The notes: generated by a model from the sequence alone, not told the origin. DNA of 14,660 nucleotides from Nanobdellota archaeon (GCA_018901625.1 JAHIEM010000138.1:1-14660); one strand, 5' to 3'. Shown: positions 6,046 to 12,122, counted from the first letter of the stretch. Made by a program: numbers and translations.

Positions 6046-6951
6046 CTACATTCCCTCAATAAGAGAGTATGGAGTGTATTTGTTAATTATAAACCTTGAA
6101 CCTACAAAATCCGAGATTACTGCGGTTATTACTAAATTTCCAACTGCTGCTTTGAACATTCCTTCTAACATTGGGATTTTAGTCTGCTTTGAGAATGTCT
6201 CTATTATGCTTTTTATCTCGCTTTCTGAGAGCATTACGCGTGTTGGGCTAACTCTTCCAATGCTCTTAACTATTACTGGTTTTCCAGGGCCAGTGCATTC
6301 TATTGCTGTGATAGCATTATCTCTTATCAAGGGGTCAATCTTTGCCAGGTTAAAATTCTGGGGCAATGATTGTGGTGTTGGGGTGATTGATGATATTGCA
6401 GGATTTATTCCCTGAGTACTCATGGGCATCATTCTAAGAGGTACGATGTGGGGGGTTTGTTGCAGGGGAATCATTGTTTTTTGAGGCGGCATTCTTTGCT
6501 GTTGAATTTGTTGTTGTATCTTTTGATGCATTCTCTGCTCTTCAGGACTGATTCTTATTGCACTCCCCATATTTTGAGGCACATTTACTTTTGTGCTCCT
6601 TGTTTGAATAACCACTGCTGGTGTGGGTTTACTTGCACTGACTTGCTGTGGAGTTGGTGTGGAGATTTCTATTGTGGATGGTTTTATTGAGGGAGTCATC
6701 CCAGATGTTAGTGAGTTTTCTTGAAAACGGGTAAATCCGAGATTGATTCTTCCACTCTCTTCATATGAACTTGAAATTGGGGGTAAGAACTGCATGTTCG
6801 GAGGTTGTTCTGTCTCGTGAAAGATATGCGCCTCGTGAAGCTTTTGTTTAACTGGGTGGTAGGGGAGCAGTTCTTTTTTTGGTTTAGAATTCTGGATGAG
6901 ATTTCTTGTGAATTCTTTTAAGAAGAGAGTTCTGTAATCTTTTTTCCTCAT
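6046..6951 (-). CDS. Pro/Gln-rich protein with conserved C-terminal domain (secretion-ATPase N-domain-like), 301 aa
   Basis: The protein has two parts. Residues about 40-200 are low complexity, rich in Pro, Gln, Thr and Met (for example EQRMHQKIQQQIQQQRMPPQ), and probably unstructured. Residues about 203-301 form a dense alpha/beta domain. It contains AITAIECTGPGKPVIVKSIG and LSESEIKSIIETFSKQTKIP, then FKAAVGNLVITAVISDFVGS and RFIINKYTP. This pattern reminds me of the domain at the front of FlaI/GspE-like type II/IV secretion ATPases in DPANN archaea, here without any ATPase domain behind it. That link is recollection, not alignment. The N-terminus is basic (MRKKDYRTLFLKEF) and there is no signal peptide. 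The gene starts 4 bp after the coiled-coil gene stops, so they form one operon and may work together, perhaps in a surface or cytoskeletal assembly. Confidence 0.55.
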   Translation of the reverse strand: MRKKDYRTLFLKEFTRNLIQNSKPKKELLPYHPVKQKLHEAHIFHETEQPPNMQFLPPISSSYEESGRINLGFTRFQENSLTSGMTPSIKPSTIEISTPTPQQVSASKPTPAVVIQTRSTKVNVPQNMGSAIRISPEEQRMHQKIQQQIQQQRMPPQKTMIPLQQTPHIVPLRMMPMSTQGINPAISSITPTPQSLPQNFNLAKIDPLIRDNAITAIECTGPGKPVIVKSIGRVSPTRVMLSESEIKSIIETFSKQTKIPMLEGMFKAAVGNLVITAVISDFVGSRFIINKYTPYSLIEGM

Positions 6952-6955
6952 TTTA

Positions 6956-7399
6956 TCAGAACCTTGGAAGTCTTTTAATATTGTTTACCTGACCTGGCTG
7001 TTGGCTTTGCGGGTTGAATGAGTTTTGCATTGGTCTTGGCTGCTGGAATTCTGTATGCGGACCCCCATAAACTCTTTCTCTAAACTTCTCTTCCATTAAA
7101 GTTAAGCCCTTTGCGATTGTCTTGTTTTGCTCTAGAAGGGCATTAAGTTTTTCTAGAAATTCTTTATCTTTTTCTGCTTCTTCTATTACTGGGGATGCCA
7201 TGAAACTTCGCGCAGACATCTCAAATAATTCAAGCAGTTTTGCTATGCTTTCTGACAATTTGTCCATCTTTGAGGCTTGGTCTGACATGACTCTCTGGAG
7301 GTGCATAAAATTTTCAACTAGAATCCCATTAAGTTCTTCGTGTGACTTTCTTAATTGCTTCTCACGAGACTTTTCTTTGATTTCCTCTTTTTTAGTCAT
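6956..7399 (-). CDS. Coiled-coil protein of unknown function, 147 aa
   Basis: I do not recognise a named family. Residues about 1-70 and 75-110 are charged heptad-like helices (KSREKQLRKSHEELNGILVE, then SDQASKMDKLSESIAKLLEL), consistent with two coiled coils. The tail after about residue 112 is rich in Gln, Pro, Asn and Gly (FQQPRPMQNSFNPQSQQPGQ), echoing the low-complexity part of the next gene. No membrane segment is seen. A promoter with TTTAAATAT (about 7418-7430, minus strand) is about 25 bp upstream of the ATG and just downstream of tRNA-Trp. The pairing with the Pro/Gln-rich protein, 4 bp apart, and the shared Q/P-rich composition suggest that the two proteins interact; this is inference. 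Confidence 0.6.
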   Translation of the reverse strand: MTKKEEIKEKSREKQLRKSHEELNGILVENFMHLQRVMSDQASKMDKLSESIAKLLELFEMSARSFMASPVIEEAEKDKEFLEKLNALLEQNKTIAKGLTLMEEKFRERVYGGPHTEFQQPRPMQNSFNPQSQQPGQVNNIKRLPRF

Positions 7400-7433
7400 C
7401 TTTATACTACAGATTTGAGATATTTAAAGGTTA

Positions 7434-7519
7434 TGGGCGTAGAGGGAATTGCACCCCCATCTTTCGCTCTCTCGCAAATTTGCTGGAGGCGAACATTCTA
7501 ACTATTGAACTATACACCC
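7434..7519 (-). tRNA. tRNA-Trp (anticodon CCA) with a predicted 14-nt intron
   Basis: On the minus strand a full cloverleaf can be drawn. The acceptor is GGGTGTA with TACGCCC (one U-G pair), followed by discriminator A. The D stem is GTTC/GAAT. The anticodon stem TTCGC/GCGAA is perfect. The variable loop is 4 nt, and the T stem is GGGGG/CCCTC. The anticodon loop is 21 nt, 14 more than normal, which fits an intron at 37/38 (coordinates 7469-7482). Removing it gives the loop CTCCAGA with anticodon CCA (Trp). Archaeal tRNA-Trp genes very often carry introns here, and A73 also fits archaeal Trp identity. The T loop reads TGCAATT instead of the usual TTC start, which is odd. CCA is not encoded. 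A TATA box TATTTAAAC lies about 7541-7551, 25 bp upstream. Confidence 0.85.
7469..7482 (-). other. Predicted tRNA-Trp intron
   Basis: Fourteen extra bases lie between position 37 (G) and 38 (A) of the tRNA. They include most of a small palindrome, GCAAATTTGC. A CTC/GAG pairing of loop and intron bases could form part of a relaxed bulge-helix-bulge recognised by the archaeal splicing endonuclease. The exact boundaries are predicted from the loop geometry and could slip by one base. Confidence 0.65.
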
Positions 7520-7540
7520 TTGACAAAAGCAGAGAAGTCT

Positions 7541-7551
7541 GGTTTAAATAG
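7541..7551 (-). promoter_or_regulatory. TATA box of tRNA-Trp
   Basis: CTATTTAAACC on the minus strand lies about 25 bp before the mature 5' end at 7519. It sits between the tRNA and the stop codon of the upstream PIN-like gene, so the tRNA has its own promoter. Confidence 0.6.
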
Positions 7552-7555
7552 TTTT

Positions 7556-8230
7556 TTAGAGGTGTTTTATCTCTTCTATCTCTTCATGAGATATTGAGGA
7601 GCCCTTGAATTTTGTTGCATAGAGAAGTGCGTCTAAAACCTTGCTGCTTTTCATTTTAACCAGCCCTTTTTTCCATGCAACATACACCAGCTCTGATGAA
7701 CGTATGAATTTTATGTTTTCTAGACCTGGCATCTCTTGTTTGAACATTTTTACTTCTGTGTGAAACTTTTTCTCAAATAATTTTCTGAGATTTTCTGGAA
7801 CTTCTCCGAGCATTCTGGTTGTTCTTTCATCGACTGCAATTACATTTCTTATTCCTCGTTCACTAAGTATCTGACTTAAGGCAAGGCAGCTTGCTTCTCC
7901 TTCATCTATTATGTGCATAAATTCGTTTCTTGCGAGGAAAACTTTATTTGCCCTTTTCAGCAGTTCGCGCGTTCTGATTATTATTTCTTCATCTTTTACC
8001 TGAACTGCTTCTGGCAGCTCGATAACTTTTTCTTCTAGCAGCCTTTGGATGCTCAGAGCTCCGAGTTCGAATTGTTTTATGTTTAGAGGCCTGTCAATTG
8101 TCTCGTATTTTACAGAGCGAGGTATGATAAATTTGCCTTGAAAGTTTCTTCTCAATTCTCTGAACACGTCGAGCAGGCCGTTCATTGTGAAGTTTATGAT
8201 TGTGCTTGAATCGAAGATTATTACTTTCAT
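7556..8230 (-). CDS. Large PIN-like nuclease domain protein, 224 aa
   Basis: Probably a PIN-fold RNA nuclease or an inactive relative. The first strand MKVIIFDSSTIINF carries D7 with a small Ser-Ser after it, as in PIN proteins. The second acid is E43 in VKYETID, the third cluster is D109-E110-G-E112 in HIIDEGEASCLAL, and the fourth is D134 in IAVDERTTRMLG. All four acidic positions are therefore present in order. At 224 residues it is longer than VapC toxins (about 130), with a helical insertion (about 45-100) and an extra C-terminal alpha region (155-224). Its ATG overlaps the stop of the helical/HTH gene by 4 bp (ATGA at 8227-8230). The order, an HTH-like protein followed by a PIN protein, resembles a VapBC toxin-antitoxin pair, but both proteins are much larger than usual, so a housekeeping RNA-processing role is equally possible. 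Confidence 0.65.
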   Translation of the reverse strand: MKVIIFDSSTIINFTMNGLLDVFRELRRNFQGKFIIPRSVKYETIDRPLNIKQFELGALSIQRLLEEKVIELPEAVQVKDEEIIIRTRELLKRANKVFLARNEFMHIIDEGEASCLALSQILSERGIRNVIAVDERTTRMLGEVPENLRKLFEKKFHTEVKMFKQEMPGLENIKFIRSSELVYVAWKKGLVKMKSSKVLDALLYATKFKGSSISHEEIEEIKHL

Positions 8231-8790
8231 TTTTCAAAAATCTCCATTGCAATTTTAACTCTGTTTTTTACTGGGAGAGTTATTGAGAGATTCACATCTG
8301 AGATTCCTGTCTGGCCAGCATACTCTGCAAGATCCCAGATAGAGATTCCTAGCAACTTTGCTGTTTGCTGCATGCTTATTCCGTGTTCGTATACTCTCGA
8401 AGCTTTGTTTATCTCTGCCTTCTTGAAAACCTCTTGGATATGCTTCTTTAGATTTCCTGTTAGACTCCCAATCTCTTTTCTTACGCATTTCAGTTGGCTT
8501 ACAAAGTATTTATCCTGGTTTTTTTCAAGAGCAATAATTGCGCGATCTAGACAGAGATTAAACCTTTTGAAGAACTTTGGCCAGTTTTTATACATTCGGT
8601 AGTTTTTCCTTTCTATTAGCTTGCTTAGTGCATAGACTATTACAGCTATGCCTATGTTGTCTGTATCTCTATAGATTGAAGCTGTATGAAGTGTTTGATT
8701 ACTTAGCTCTTTTAGAGATATAACATCTTCTTTTTCAATTGCGGTTTTGGTTTCGCGTAATATCCTGAGTATATTATCCCTCTCTTGCAT
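8227..8790 (-). CDS. Helical protein with a C-terminal helix-turn-helix, 187 aa
   Basis: I do not recognise a named family. Residues 1-125 are almost all helix (SLKELSNQTLHTASIYRDTD, IVYALSKLIERKNYRMYKNW), resembling a TPR- or HEPN-like bundle. Residues 136-165, HGISMQQTAKLLGISIWDLA, form a clear helix-turn-helix with the 'qtAklLGIs' core. The end, LPVKNRVKIAMEIFEK, may be a dimerisation helix. It is the first gene of a coupled pair with the PIN-like protein. A minus-strand TATA box TTTTAAATAT (8811-8820) lies 26 bp upstream of the ATG. An 11-bp palindrome GCTAAATTAGC (8825-8835) lies just upstream and could be where this or another regulator binds. A DNA- or RNA-binding partner of the PIN protein is the simplest reading. 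Confidence 0.6.
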   Translation of the reverse strand: MQERDNILRILRETKTAIEKEDVISLKELSNQTLHTASIYRDTDNIGIAVIVYALSKLIERKNYRMYKNWPKFFKRFNLCLDRAIIALEKNQDKYFVSQLKCVRKEIGSLTGNLKKHIQEVFKKAEINKASRVYEHGISMQQTAKLLGISIWDLAEYAGQTGISDVNLSITLPVKNRVKIAMEIFEK

Positions 8791-8810
8791 GTGTCAGTTT
8801 AGGAATGGTA

Positions 8811-8835
8811 ATATTTAAAAGTTTGCTAAATTAGC
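8811..8835. promoter_or_regulatory. Leftward TATA box with adjacent palindrome in the divergent control region
   Basis: TTTTAAATAT on the minus strand (8811-8820) is the TATA box for the HTH/PIN pair. The palindrome GCTAA-A-TTAGC (8825-8835) sits where a BRE-proximal regulator would bind and lies between the two divergent transcription units. Confidence 0.5.
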
Positions 8836-8869
8836 AGTTTTATCAAGAATTAAATTATGGAATGCCACA

Positions 8870-8878
8870 TTTTAAAAA
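8870..8878 (+). promoter_or_regulatory. TATA box of the PIN-rpo7 cluster
   Basis: TTTTAAAAA is centred 20 bp before ATG 8894 and 26 bp before the in-frame ATG 8900. The second spacing fits a leaderless start slightly better. Confidence 0.5.
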
Positions 8879-8893
8879 GCATGATTTCGATTT

Positions 8894-9280
8894 ATGGGAA
8901 TGATAATCTTAGACACAAACTTTATTCTGACTTGCATTAAGCAGGGAGTGAGTTTGTTTGAGCAGTTGGGAGATGTTTTTCCAGGGGAGAAAGTAATTGT
9001 TCCAGAGATTGTTATCGAGGAGCTTAATCATCTTGCCAAGGACATGAAACTTAAAATGTCTGAGAGGGAGGCAGCTGATCTCTCGTTGCAGATGATTGGA
9101 AGAGAGAGCATTCTTATTTTAGACATGCCTGAGGGAAAAGCAGACGATGCAATAGTAAGTTATGCTTCTAAAAATACTGGAAGTATTGTGGCTAGTCTTG
9201 ACAGGGGAATTAAGAGGAGGCTTAAGAAGAATGCTAAATTCCTCACTATCCGCAAGAAAAAGCTTGTGAGATGGGCATAG
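8894..9280 (+). CDS. PIN-domain RNA nuclease, archaeal Fcf1/VapC9-like, 128 aa
   Basis: A single-domain PIN protein of the kind found in archaea next to the RNA polymerase gene rpo7; the eukaryotic relatives Fcf1/Utp24 cut pre-rRNA. The acidic residues are all visible: D7 in IILDTNFIL, E42/E43 in VIEELNHL, D84/D85 in GKADDAIV and D103 in ASLDRGIKRRL. The C-terminus is basic (RKKKLVRWA), fitting RNA binding. Length is normal. In many archaea this gene sits between the translation factor aIF2-gamma gene and rpo7, and here it still precedes rpo7 by 34 bp. The start is either ATG 8894 or ATG 8900 (two residues shorter). The likely job is rRNA maturation or quality control rather than a toxin, judging from the context. 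Confidence 0.85.
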   Translation: MGMIILDTNFILTCIKQGVSLFEQLGDVFPGEKVIVPEIVIEELNHLAKDMKLKMSEREAADLSLQMIGRESILILDMPEGKADDAIVSYASKNTGSIVASLDRGIKRRLKKNAKFLTIRKKKLVRWA

Positions 9281-9284
9281 TAAG

Positions 9285-9294
9285 CTTTAAAAAT
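9285..9294 (+). promoter_or_regulatory. Internal TATA box before rpo7
   Basis: CTTTAAAAAT lies 25 bp before the rpo7 ATG at 9315, in the short spacer after the PIN stop codon. It would allow rpo7 and downstream genes to be transcribed from their own start without a leader. Confidence 0.5.
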
Positions 9295-9314
9295 GCTTTT
9301 TAGCTTTAATTTTC

Positions 9315-9917
9315 ATGTTCTACTTAACTGAGATAGAAGATTATGTACGTGTGGAGCCAAGATTATTCGGGCTCTCTACTAAGGAGGCTGTTGAACAGCA
9401 ATTGAAGGAGACTTATAAGGGATTTATTAATAAGGATCTTGGTGTTGCTGTTTCTGTAGTTGGAGTGCTAGATGTTGGGGAGGGAATAATTATTCCTGGA
9501 GACGGGGCTGCTTATTATAACTCGAGATTTAAGATTTTAATCTGGAAGCCAGAACTGCACGAGCTTGTTTACGGGACTGTTGCAGAGATAACTAACTTTG
9601 GAGCTTTTATGGATTTGGGAGTTATACAGGGAATGATTCACATATCCCAGACTATGGAAGATTATGTCTCATTTTCTAAATCAGGAACTTTAACAGGCAA
9701 GTCTGGAAAGAAGAGCCTGCATAAGGGGGATAATTGCCTGGCGAGAGTTGTTGCAATTTCTTTTAAGGCTGGAGAGCCTAAGATTGGACTGACAATGAGA
9801 CAGCCTGGATTAGGAAAGATAGAGTGGATTAAAGCTGATAAAAAGAAGCAGAAAGCGGCTGCAAAAACAGAAGAGGATAGTGAGAAGAAAGAAAAGAAGA
9901 AGGTGAAGAAGAAATAA
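9315..9917 (+). CDS. rpo7: DNA-directed RNA polymerase subunit Rpo7 (RpoE'), 200 aa
   Basis: Forms the stalk of archaeal RNA polymerase together with Rpo4, helping open the promoter and binding the emerging RNA. The N-terminal tip domain starts MFYLTEIEDYVRVEPRLFGL, the expected opening, followed by the EQQLKETYKGFINKDLGVAV region. The S1/OB RNA-binding domain begins at about residue 83 (VYGTVAEITNFGAFMDLGVI, then GMIHISQ) and ends near 165. The last 30 residues are a Lys/Glu-rich tail that makes the protein slightly longer than usual (about 180-190). The start is leaderless with a TATA box 25 bp upstream. Its stop is 1 bp before the next gene. The neighbours PIN, Spt4, eS24 and eS31 are the expected archaeal partners. 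Confidence 0.95.
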   Translation: MFYLTEIEDYVRVEPRLFGLSTKEAVEQQLKETYKGFINKDLGVAVSVVGVLDVGEGIIIPGDGAAYYNSRFKILIWKPELHELVYGTVAEITNFGAFMDLGVIQGMIHISQTMEDYVSFSKSGTLTGKSGKKSLHKGDNCLARVVAISFKAGEPKIGLTMRQPGLGKIEWIKADKKKQKAAAKTEEDSEKKEKKKVKKK

Positions 9918-9918
9918 A

Positions 9919-10128
9919 ATGGCAGAAGAATTATCTGACTGCATTGGGGGGGAAGGTGTTGTTCAAAAGAGCAGTGTTAAAACGGAGCCAGGTTGTACTT
10001 CTTACACTGAAATTGACGATGAGAATGGCAGGTGCGTATATAATGGCCGGACGGTTAATCGTGCAGGTTGCGTCGTGGGGGGCTGTCCTGTAAGACTGTC
10101 AAGAATATTTTCTGGAGGATTTTGGTAA
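9919..10128 (+). CDS. Small cysteine-containing protein of unknown function between rpo7 and spt4, 69 aa
   Basis: I do not recognise this protein. It starts 1 bp after the rpo7 stop and ends 1 bp before the spt4 start, so it is almost certainly translated as part of the operon. In the common archaeal order rpo7 is followed directly by spt4, so the extra gene is unusual. The sequence contains five cysteines (C8, C26, C39, C51, C56), with RAGCVVGGCPVRLSRIFSGG near the end and a C-terminal Trp. The Cys spacing is not a standard C-x2-C zinc ribbon. Polar and glycine-rich composition and lack of a long hydrophobic stretch suggest a soluble, perhaps metal-binding or disulfide-bonded protein. It might be a lineage-specific polymerase or ribosome accessory factor; this is only inferred from position. 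Confidence 0.65.
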   Translation: MAEELSDCIGGEGVVQKSSVKTEPGCTSYTEIDDENGRCVYNGRTVNRAGCVVGGCPVRLSRIFSGGFW

Positions 10129-10129
10129 A

Positions 10130-10318
10130 ATGACTAGCAGAAGAGCGTGCAAGATATGCAAGAGAATTTATGAGGGAGACAAGTGCCCTGAGTGCGGGAG
10201 TCAGGAGTATAATGAAGAGTTTAAGGGAAGGATTATGATTTTTGATTCAGAGAAATCTGAAGTTGCAACTAAACTAAAGATTAAGAAGCCAGGTCTTTAC
10301 GCTGTTAAGACTAAGTAA
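10130..10318 (+). CDS. spt4: Transcription elongation factor Spt4 (RpoE''), 62 aa
   Basis: Small zinc protein that pairs with Spt5 and keeps archaeal RNA polymerase moving. The sequence begins MTSRRACKICKRIYEGDKCP. The zinc site is C7-x2-C10 and C19-x2-C22. The second half, GRIMIFDSEKSEVATKLKIK, is the beta region that contacts the Spt5 NGN domain and usually holds the 'SEIAKKLGI...G-x-YAv' pattern; here it ends PGLYAVKTK. Length is normal. It starts 1 bp after the orphan gene and is followed 2 bp later by eS24, so they are co-transcribed. Confidence 0.93.
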   Translation: MTSRRACKICKRIYEGDKCPECGSQEYNEEFKGRIMIFDSEKSEVATKLKIKKPGLYAVKTK

Positions 10319-10320
10319 AA

Positions 10321-10590
10321 ATGAAAGTTTTAGAAGAAAAAGAAAATATTTTGTTGAATAGAACAGAAGTTAAGATTGTTGTAGAGGCAGATAAAAACCC
10401 GAGCATACCCGAGGCAGCCAAGATTGCTGCTGAAAAATTTAAATCTTCTGACGATCTCGTTGCTGTTAAGAGCATTAGGGGAAAGTTTGGGAGAAATACT
10501 TTTCTGATTGTAGCAAATATATACAAAAGTAAAGATAATCTTGATTTAGTAGAACCTAAACCTAAACTGAAAGCAGCAGCTAAAACTTAA
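10321..10590 (+). CDS. rps24e: Small ribosomal subunit protein eS24 (S24e), 89 aa
   Basis: Ribosomal protein of the archaeal/eukaryotic small subunit. The start MKVLEEKENILLNRTEVKIV matches the family opening 'I-x-x-x-k-x-NpLLkRkE'. It is followed by NPSIPEAAKIAAEKFKSSDD (RNA-binding helix), VAVKSIRGKFGRNTFLIVAN and a short Y-K-S/K-rich end. Length is somewhat below the usual 95-105, with a short Lys/Ala tail. It lies 2 bp after spt4. eS31 follows after a 68-bp spacer holding two small hairpins. Confidence 0.92.
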   Translation: MKVLEEKENILLNRTEVKIVVEADKNPSIPEAAKIAAEKFKSSDDLVAVKSIRGKFGRNTFLIVANIYKSKDNLDLVEPKPKLKAAAKT

Positions 10591-10610
10591 AACAAAATTT
10601 TTAACATTGT

Positions 10611-10650
10611 GGAAATCTGATGATTTCCTAGCTCTTTCATTTAAGAAAGA
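10611..10650 (+). other. Two consecutive stem-loops in the eS24-eS31 spacer
   Basis: GGAAATC-TGAT-GATTTCC (10611-10628, 7-bp perfect stem) is followed by TCTTTC-ATTTAA-GAAAGA (10633-10650, 6-bp perfect stem). The second ends 8 bp before the eS31 ATG at 10659. They could affect translation or mark an RNA processing site within the operon; no function is shown. Confidence 0.4.
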
Positions 10651-10658
10651 AACTTAAG

Positions 10659-10883
10659 ATGGCAGAAAAAAAAGAAAAGAAAGGAAAGAAAAAACATGTG
10701 AACAAGCCTACTAGCCAGAAATGGAAGTTCTATAAGGTTTCTGGAGATGTTGTTAAGAGAGACAGGTACTGTCCGAGATGCGGGGCAGGAGTATTTTTGA
10801 TGAAGGCGAAGGATAGGTTATACTGTGGTCGTTGTCATTATACTTCCTTTGATAAGGAAGAGATAGCTAGAGCTAACCAATGA
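10659..10883 (+). CDS. rps27ae: Small ribosomal subunit protein eS31 (S27ae), 74 aa
   Basis: Zinc-containing ribosomal protein; in eukaryotes it is made as a fusion to ubiquitin, in archaea alone. The N-terminus is a lysine-rich tail (MAEKKEKKGKKKHVNKP). The family core is YKVSGDVVKRDRYCPRCGAG followed by YCGRCHYTSF. The zinc site is C38-x2-C41 and C56-x2-C59. The N-terminal basic extension makes it longer than many archaeal versions (about 50-60). In many archaea the next gene is kae1 (KEOPS), but here a LAGLIDADG-type protein follows after 58 bp. Stop codon is TGA. Confidence 0.92.
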   Translation: MAEKKEKKGKKKHVNKPTSQKWKFYKVSGDVVKRDRYCPRCGAGVFLMKAKDRLYCGRCHYTSFDKEEIARANQ

Positions 10884-10910
10884 TATTGCGGTAAATGGTG
10901 TATAATAAAG

Positions 10911-10918
10911 TTTATATA
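10911..10918 (+). promoter_or_regulatory. TATA box of the LAGLIDADG gene
   Basis: TTTATATA, preceded by AAAG, is centred 27 bp before the ATG at 10942. The gene therefore has its own promoter and is not just the tail of the ribosomal operon. Confidence 0.6.
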
Positions 10919-10941
10919 TCTCTCTAGTTCTTTAATGATTT

Positions 10942-12105
10942 ATGGATTTTGTTAGCGTAAAAGATTTTCCAGAAGGTAAGACATACGTTTTATTGAGCAA
11001 AAACTATAGAAAGAATTTGATTAGTCATTCTATGAACCAATTAAATTGTAAGAATTATTTTGAGTTGTCTATTTGGATTAACAAAAAATTAAAAACAAAA
11101 TTTAATGGGGGAGACGTGAAATATTGGATTGCTGGCGAAAGATTAGATGAAAGAACTAAAAAAATTCACCCAAAATTTATGCCCCTATCTCTTGTTTTAG
11201 AACTAATAGGATTAAATAATGAGAAGATAGAAAACTTGCATAGCAATATTATTTCCTATAGGTCTGGCGGTAGCGGGTTAGTAATAACTGCGCCAATCTT
11301 GCCAATAAAGATAACTCCAGAATTGGACAGCATTGTAATTCATCTGTTTGGAGATGGCGCTGCTGGAGATTTTACTCCTTCGTATACGCAAAAGAATAAG
11401 GCTCAAGTTGATAATTTTGTTAAAAAGCTTGAAAACTGTTTCGGAAAATTTGAGAAATCGGTTTACTTGACTCAGGGAAAGTATCAATTAAGATTTCCTA
11501 AGGCGATAACTGACATTCTCTCAAAGTATTATTCTATTGAATCTTATCGTTCTCACGATTCTGATATTCCAGCTAGAATTTTAAATAGCGCTGATAAAAA
11601 ACGTAAATTGGCTTGCATAGTTGCGTTCATTGTAGATGAGGGGAATGTAAGAGATGTTATTTCTGTTTATAGTGTAAATAAAAAGCTTATAAACGGAATA
11701 CGCGAGCTGGTTACGGGTTGCAGTTATAACTGTTCTAAAATTCAGTTTAATAAAAAGGCTAGCAGTTATTTATTCACTCTAGGCACTCAGGACATTGAAA
11801 GGTTTTATAGGGATGTTCAAGGATTGTCTAAAGAATTCTCCACATGTAATCTCTCATTCAAAGAGGATGAAGTAAAGTTTATTATAGAAAGGAGAACTAA
11901 GAAAAATCCTAAAAATAGAAAAATTACCGAAAAATTAATTTTAGACCTATTAAAAGATAATAATCTGTCAGCTAGACAAATATCTAAAAAGATAAGCTAT
12001 GCTTATTGTACAGTTATTCACACATTAGAAAAGTTACTAGAAGAAAAGATAGTTAGAAGAACAAAAACAAACAATAAAACATATATCTGGGGTTGTTTTG
12101 AATAA
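10942..12105 (+). CDS. LAGLIDADG homing-endonuclease-like protein with C-terminal winged helix, 387 aa
   Basis: The protein contains two degenerate LAGLIDADG helices. The first is LDSIVIHLFGDGAAGD (128-143, acid D138); the second is RKLACIVAFIVDEGNVRD (221-238, acids D232/E233). The spacing, about 95 residues, is right for a monomeric double-motif enzyme. The N-terminal 120 residues (ELSIWINKKLKTKFNGGDVK, YWIAGERL) resemble the helical DNA-recognition domain often found before archaeal free-standing LAGLIDADG proteins. Residues about 328-372 (KLILDLLKDNNLSARQISKK, then YCTVIHTLEKLLEEKIVRR) form a classic winged helix-turn-helix. It is not inside an intron or intein here; it stands free. It could be a homing endonuclease or a domesticated regulator. 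Its promoter is its own. Position right after eS31, where kae1 is often found, suggests insertion into the conserved cluster. Confidence 0.78.
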   Translation: MDFVSVKDFPEGKTYVLLSKNYRKNLISHSMNQLNCKNYFELSIWINKKLKTKFNGGDVKYWIAGERLDERTKKIHPKFMPLSLVLELIGLNNEKIENLHSNIISYRSGGSGLVITAPILPIKITPELDSIVIHLFGDGAAGDFTPSYTQKNKAQVDNFVKKLENCFGKFEKSVYLTQGKYQLRFPKAITDILSKYYSIESYRSHDSDIPARILNSADKKRKLACIVAFIVDEGNVRDVISVYSVNKKLINGIRELVTGCSYNCSKIQFNKKASSYLFTLGTQDIERFYRDVQGLSKEFSTCNLSFKEDEVKFIIERRTKKNPKNRKITEKLILDLLKDNNLSARQISKKISYAYCTVIHTLEKLLEEKIVRRTKTNNKTYIWGCFE

Positions 12106-12112
12106 AAAGAAA

Positions 12113-12122
12113 GGTTTAAATC
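12113..12122 (+). promoter_or_regulatory. Promoter (BRE/TATA) of the MFS gene
   Basis: AAAGGTTTAAATC (about 12110-12122) is a strong archaeal BRE plus TATA box. Transcription should begin near 12140, giving a leader of about 20 nt with a Shine-Dalgarno-like GAGG at 12154-12157, 7 bp before ATG 12164. This decides the start: the upstream in-frame ATG at 12098 would lie before the promoter. Confidence 0.65.

Noticed and set aside
6448..6690. Plus-strand ORF antisense to the Pro/Gln-rich gene
   Set aside because: It is created by the low-complexity Pro/Gln codons read backwards, and no start signal precedes it.
8255..8488. Second minus-strand ORF (77 residues) within the HTH gene
   Set aside because: It is a shifted-frame shadow of the 8227-8790 gene, basic and without a recognisable pattern.
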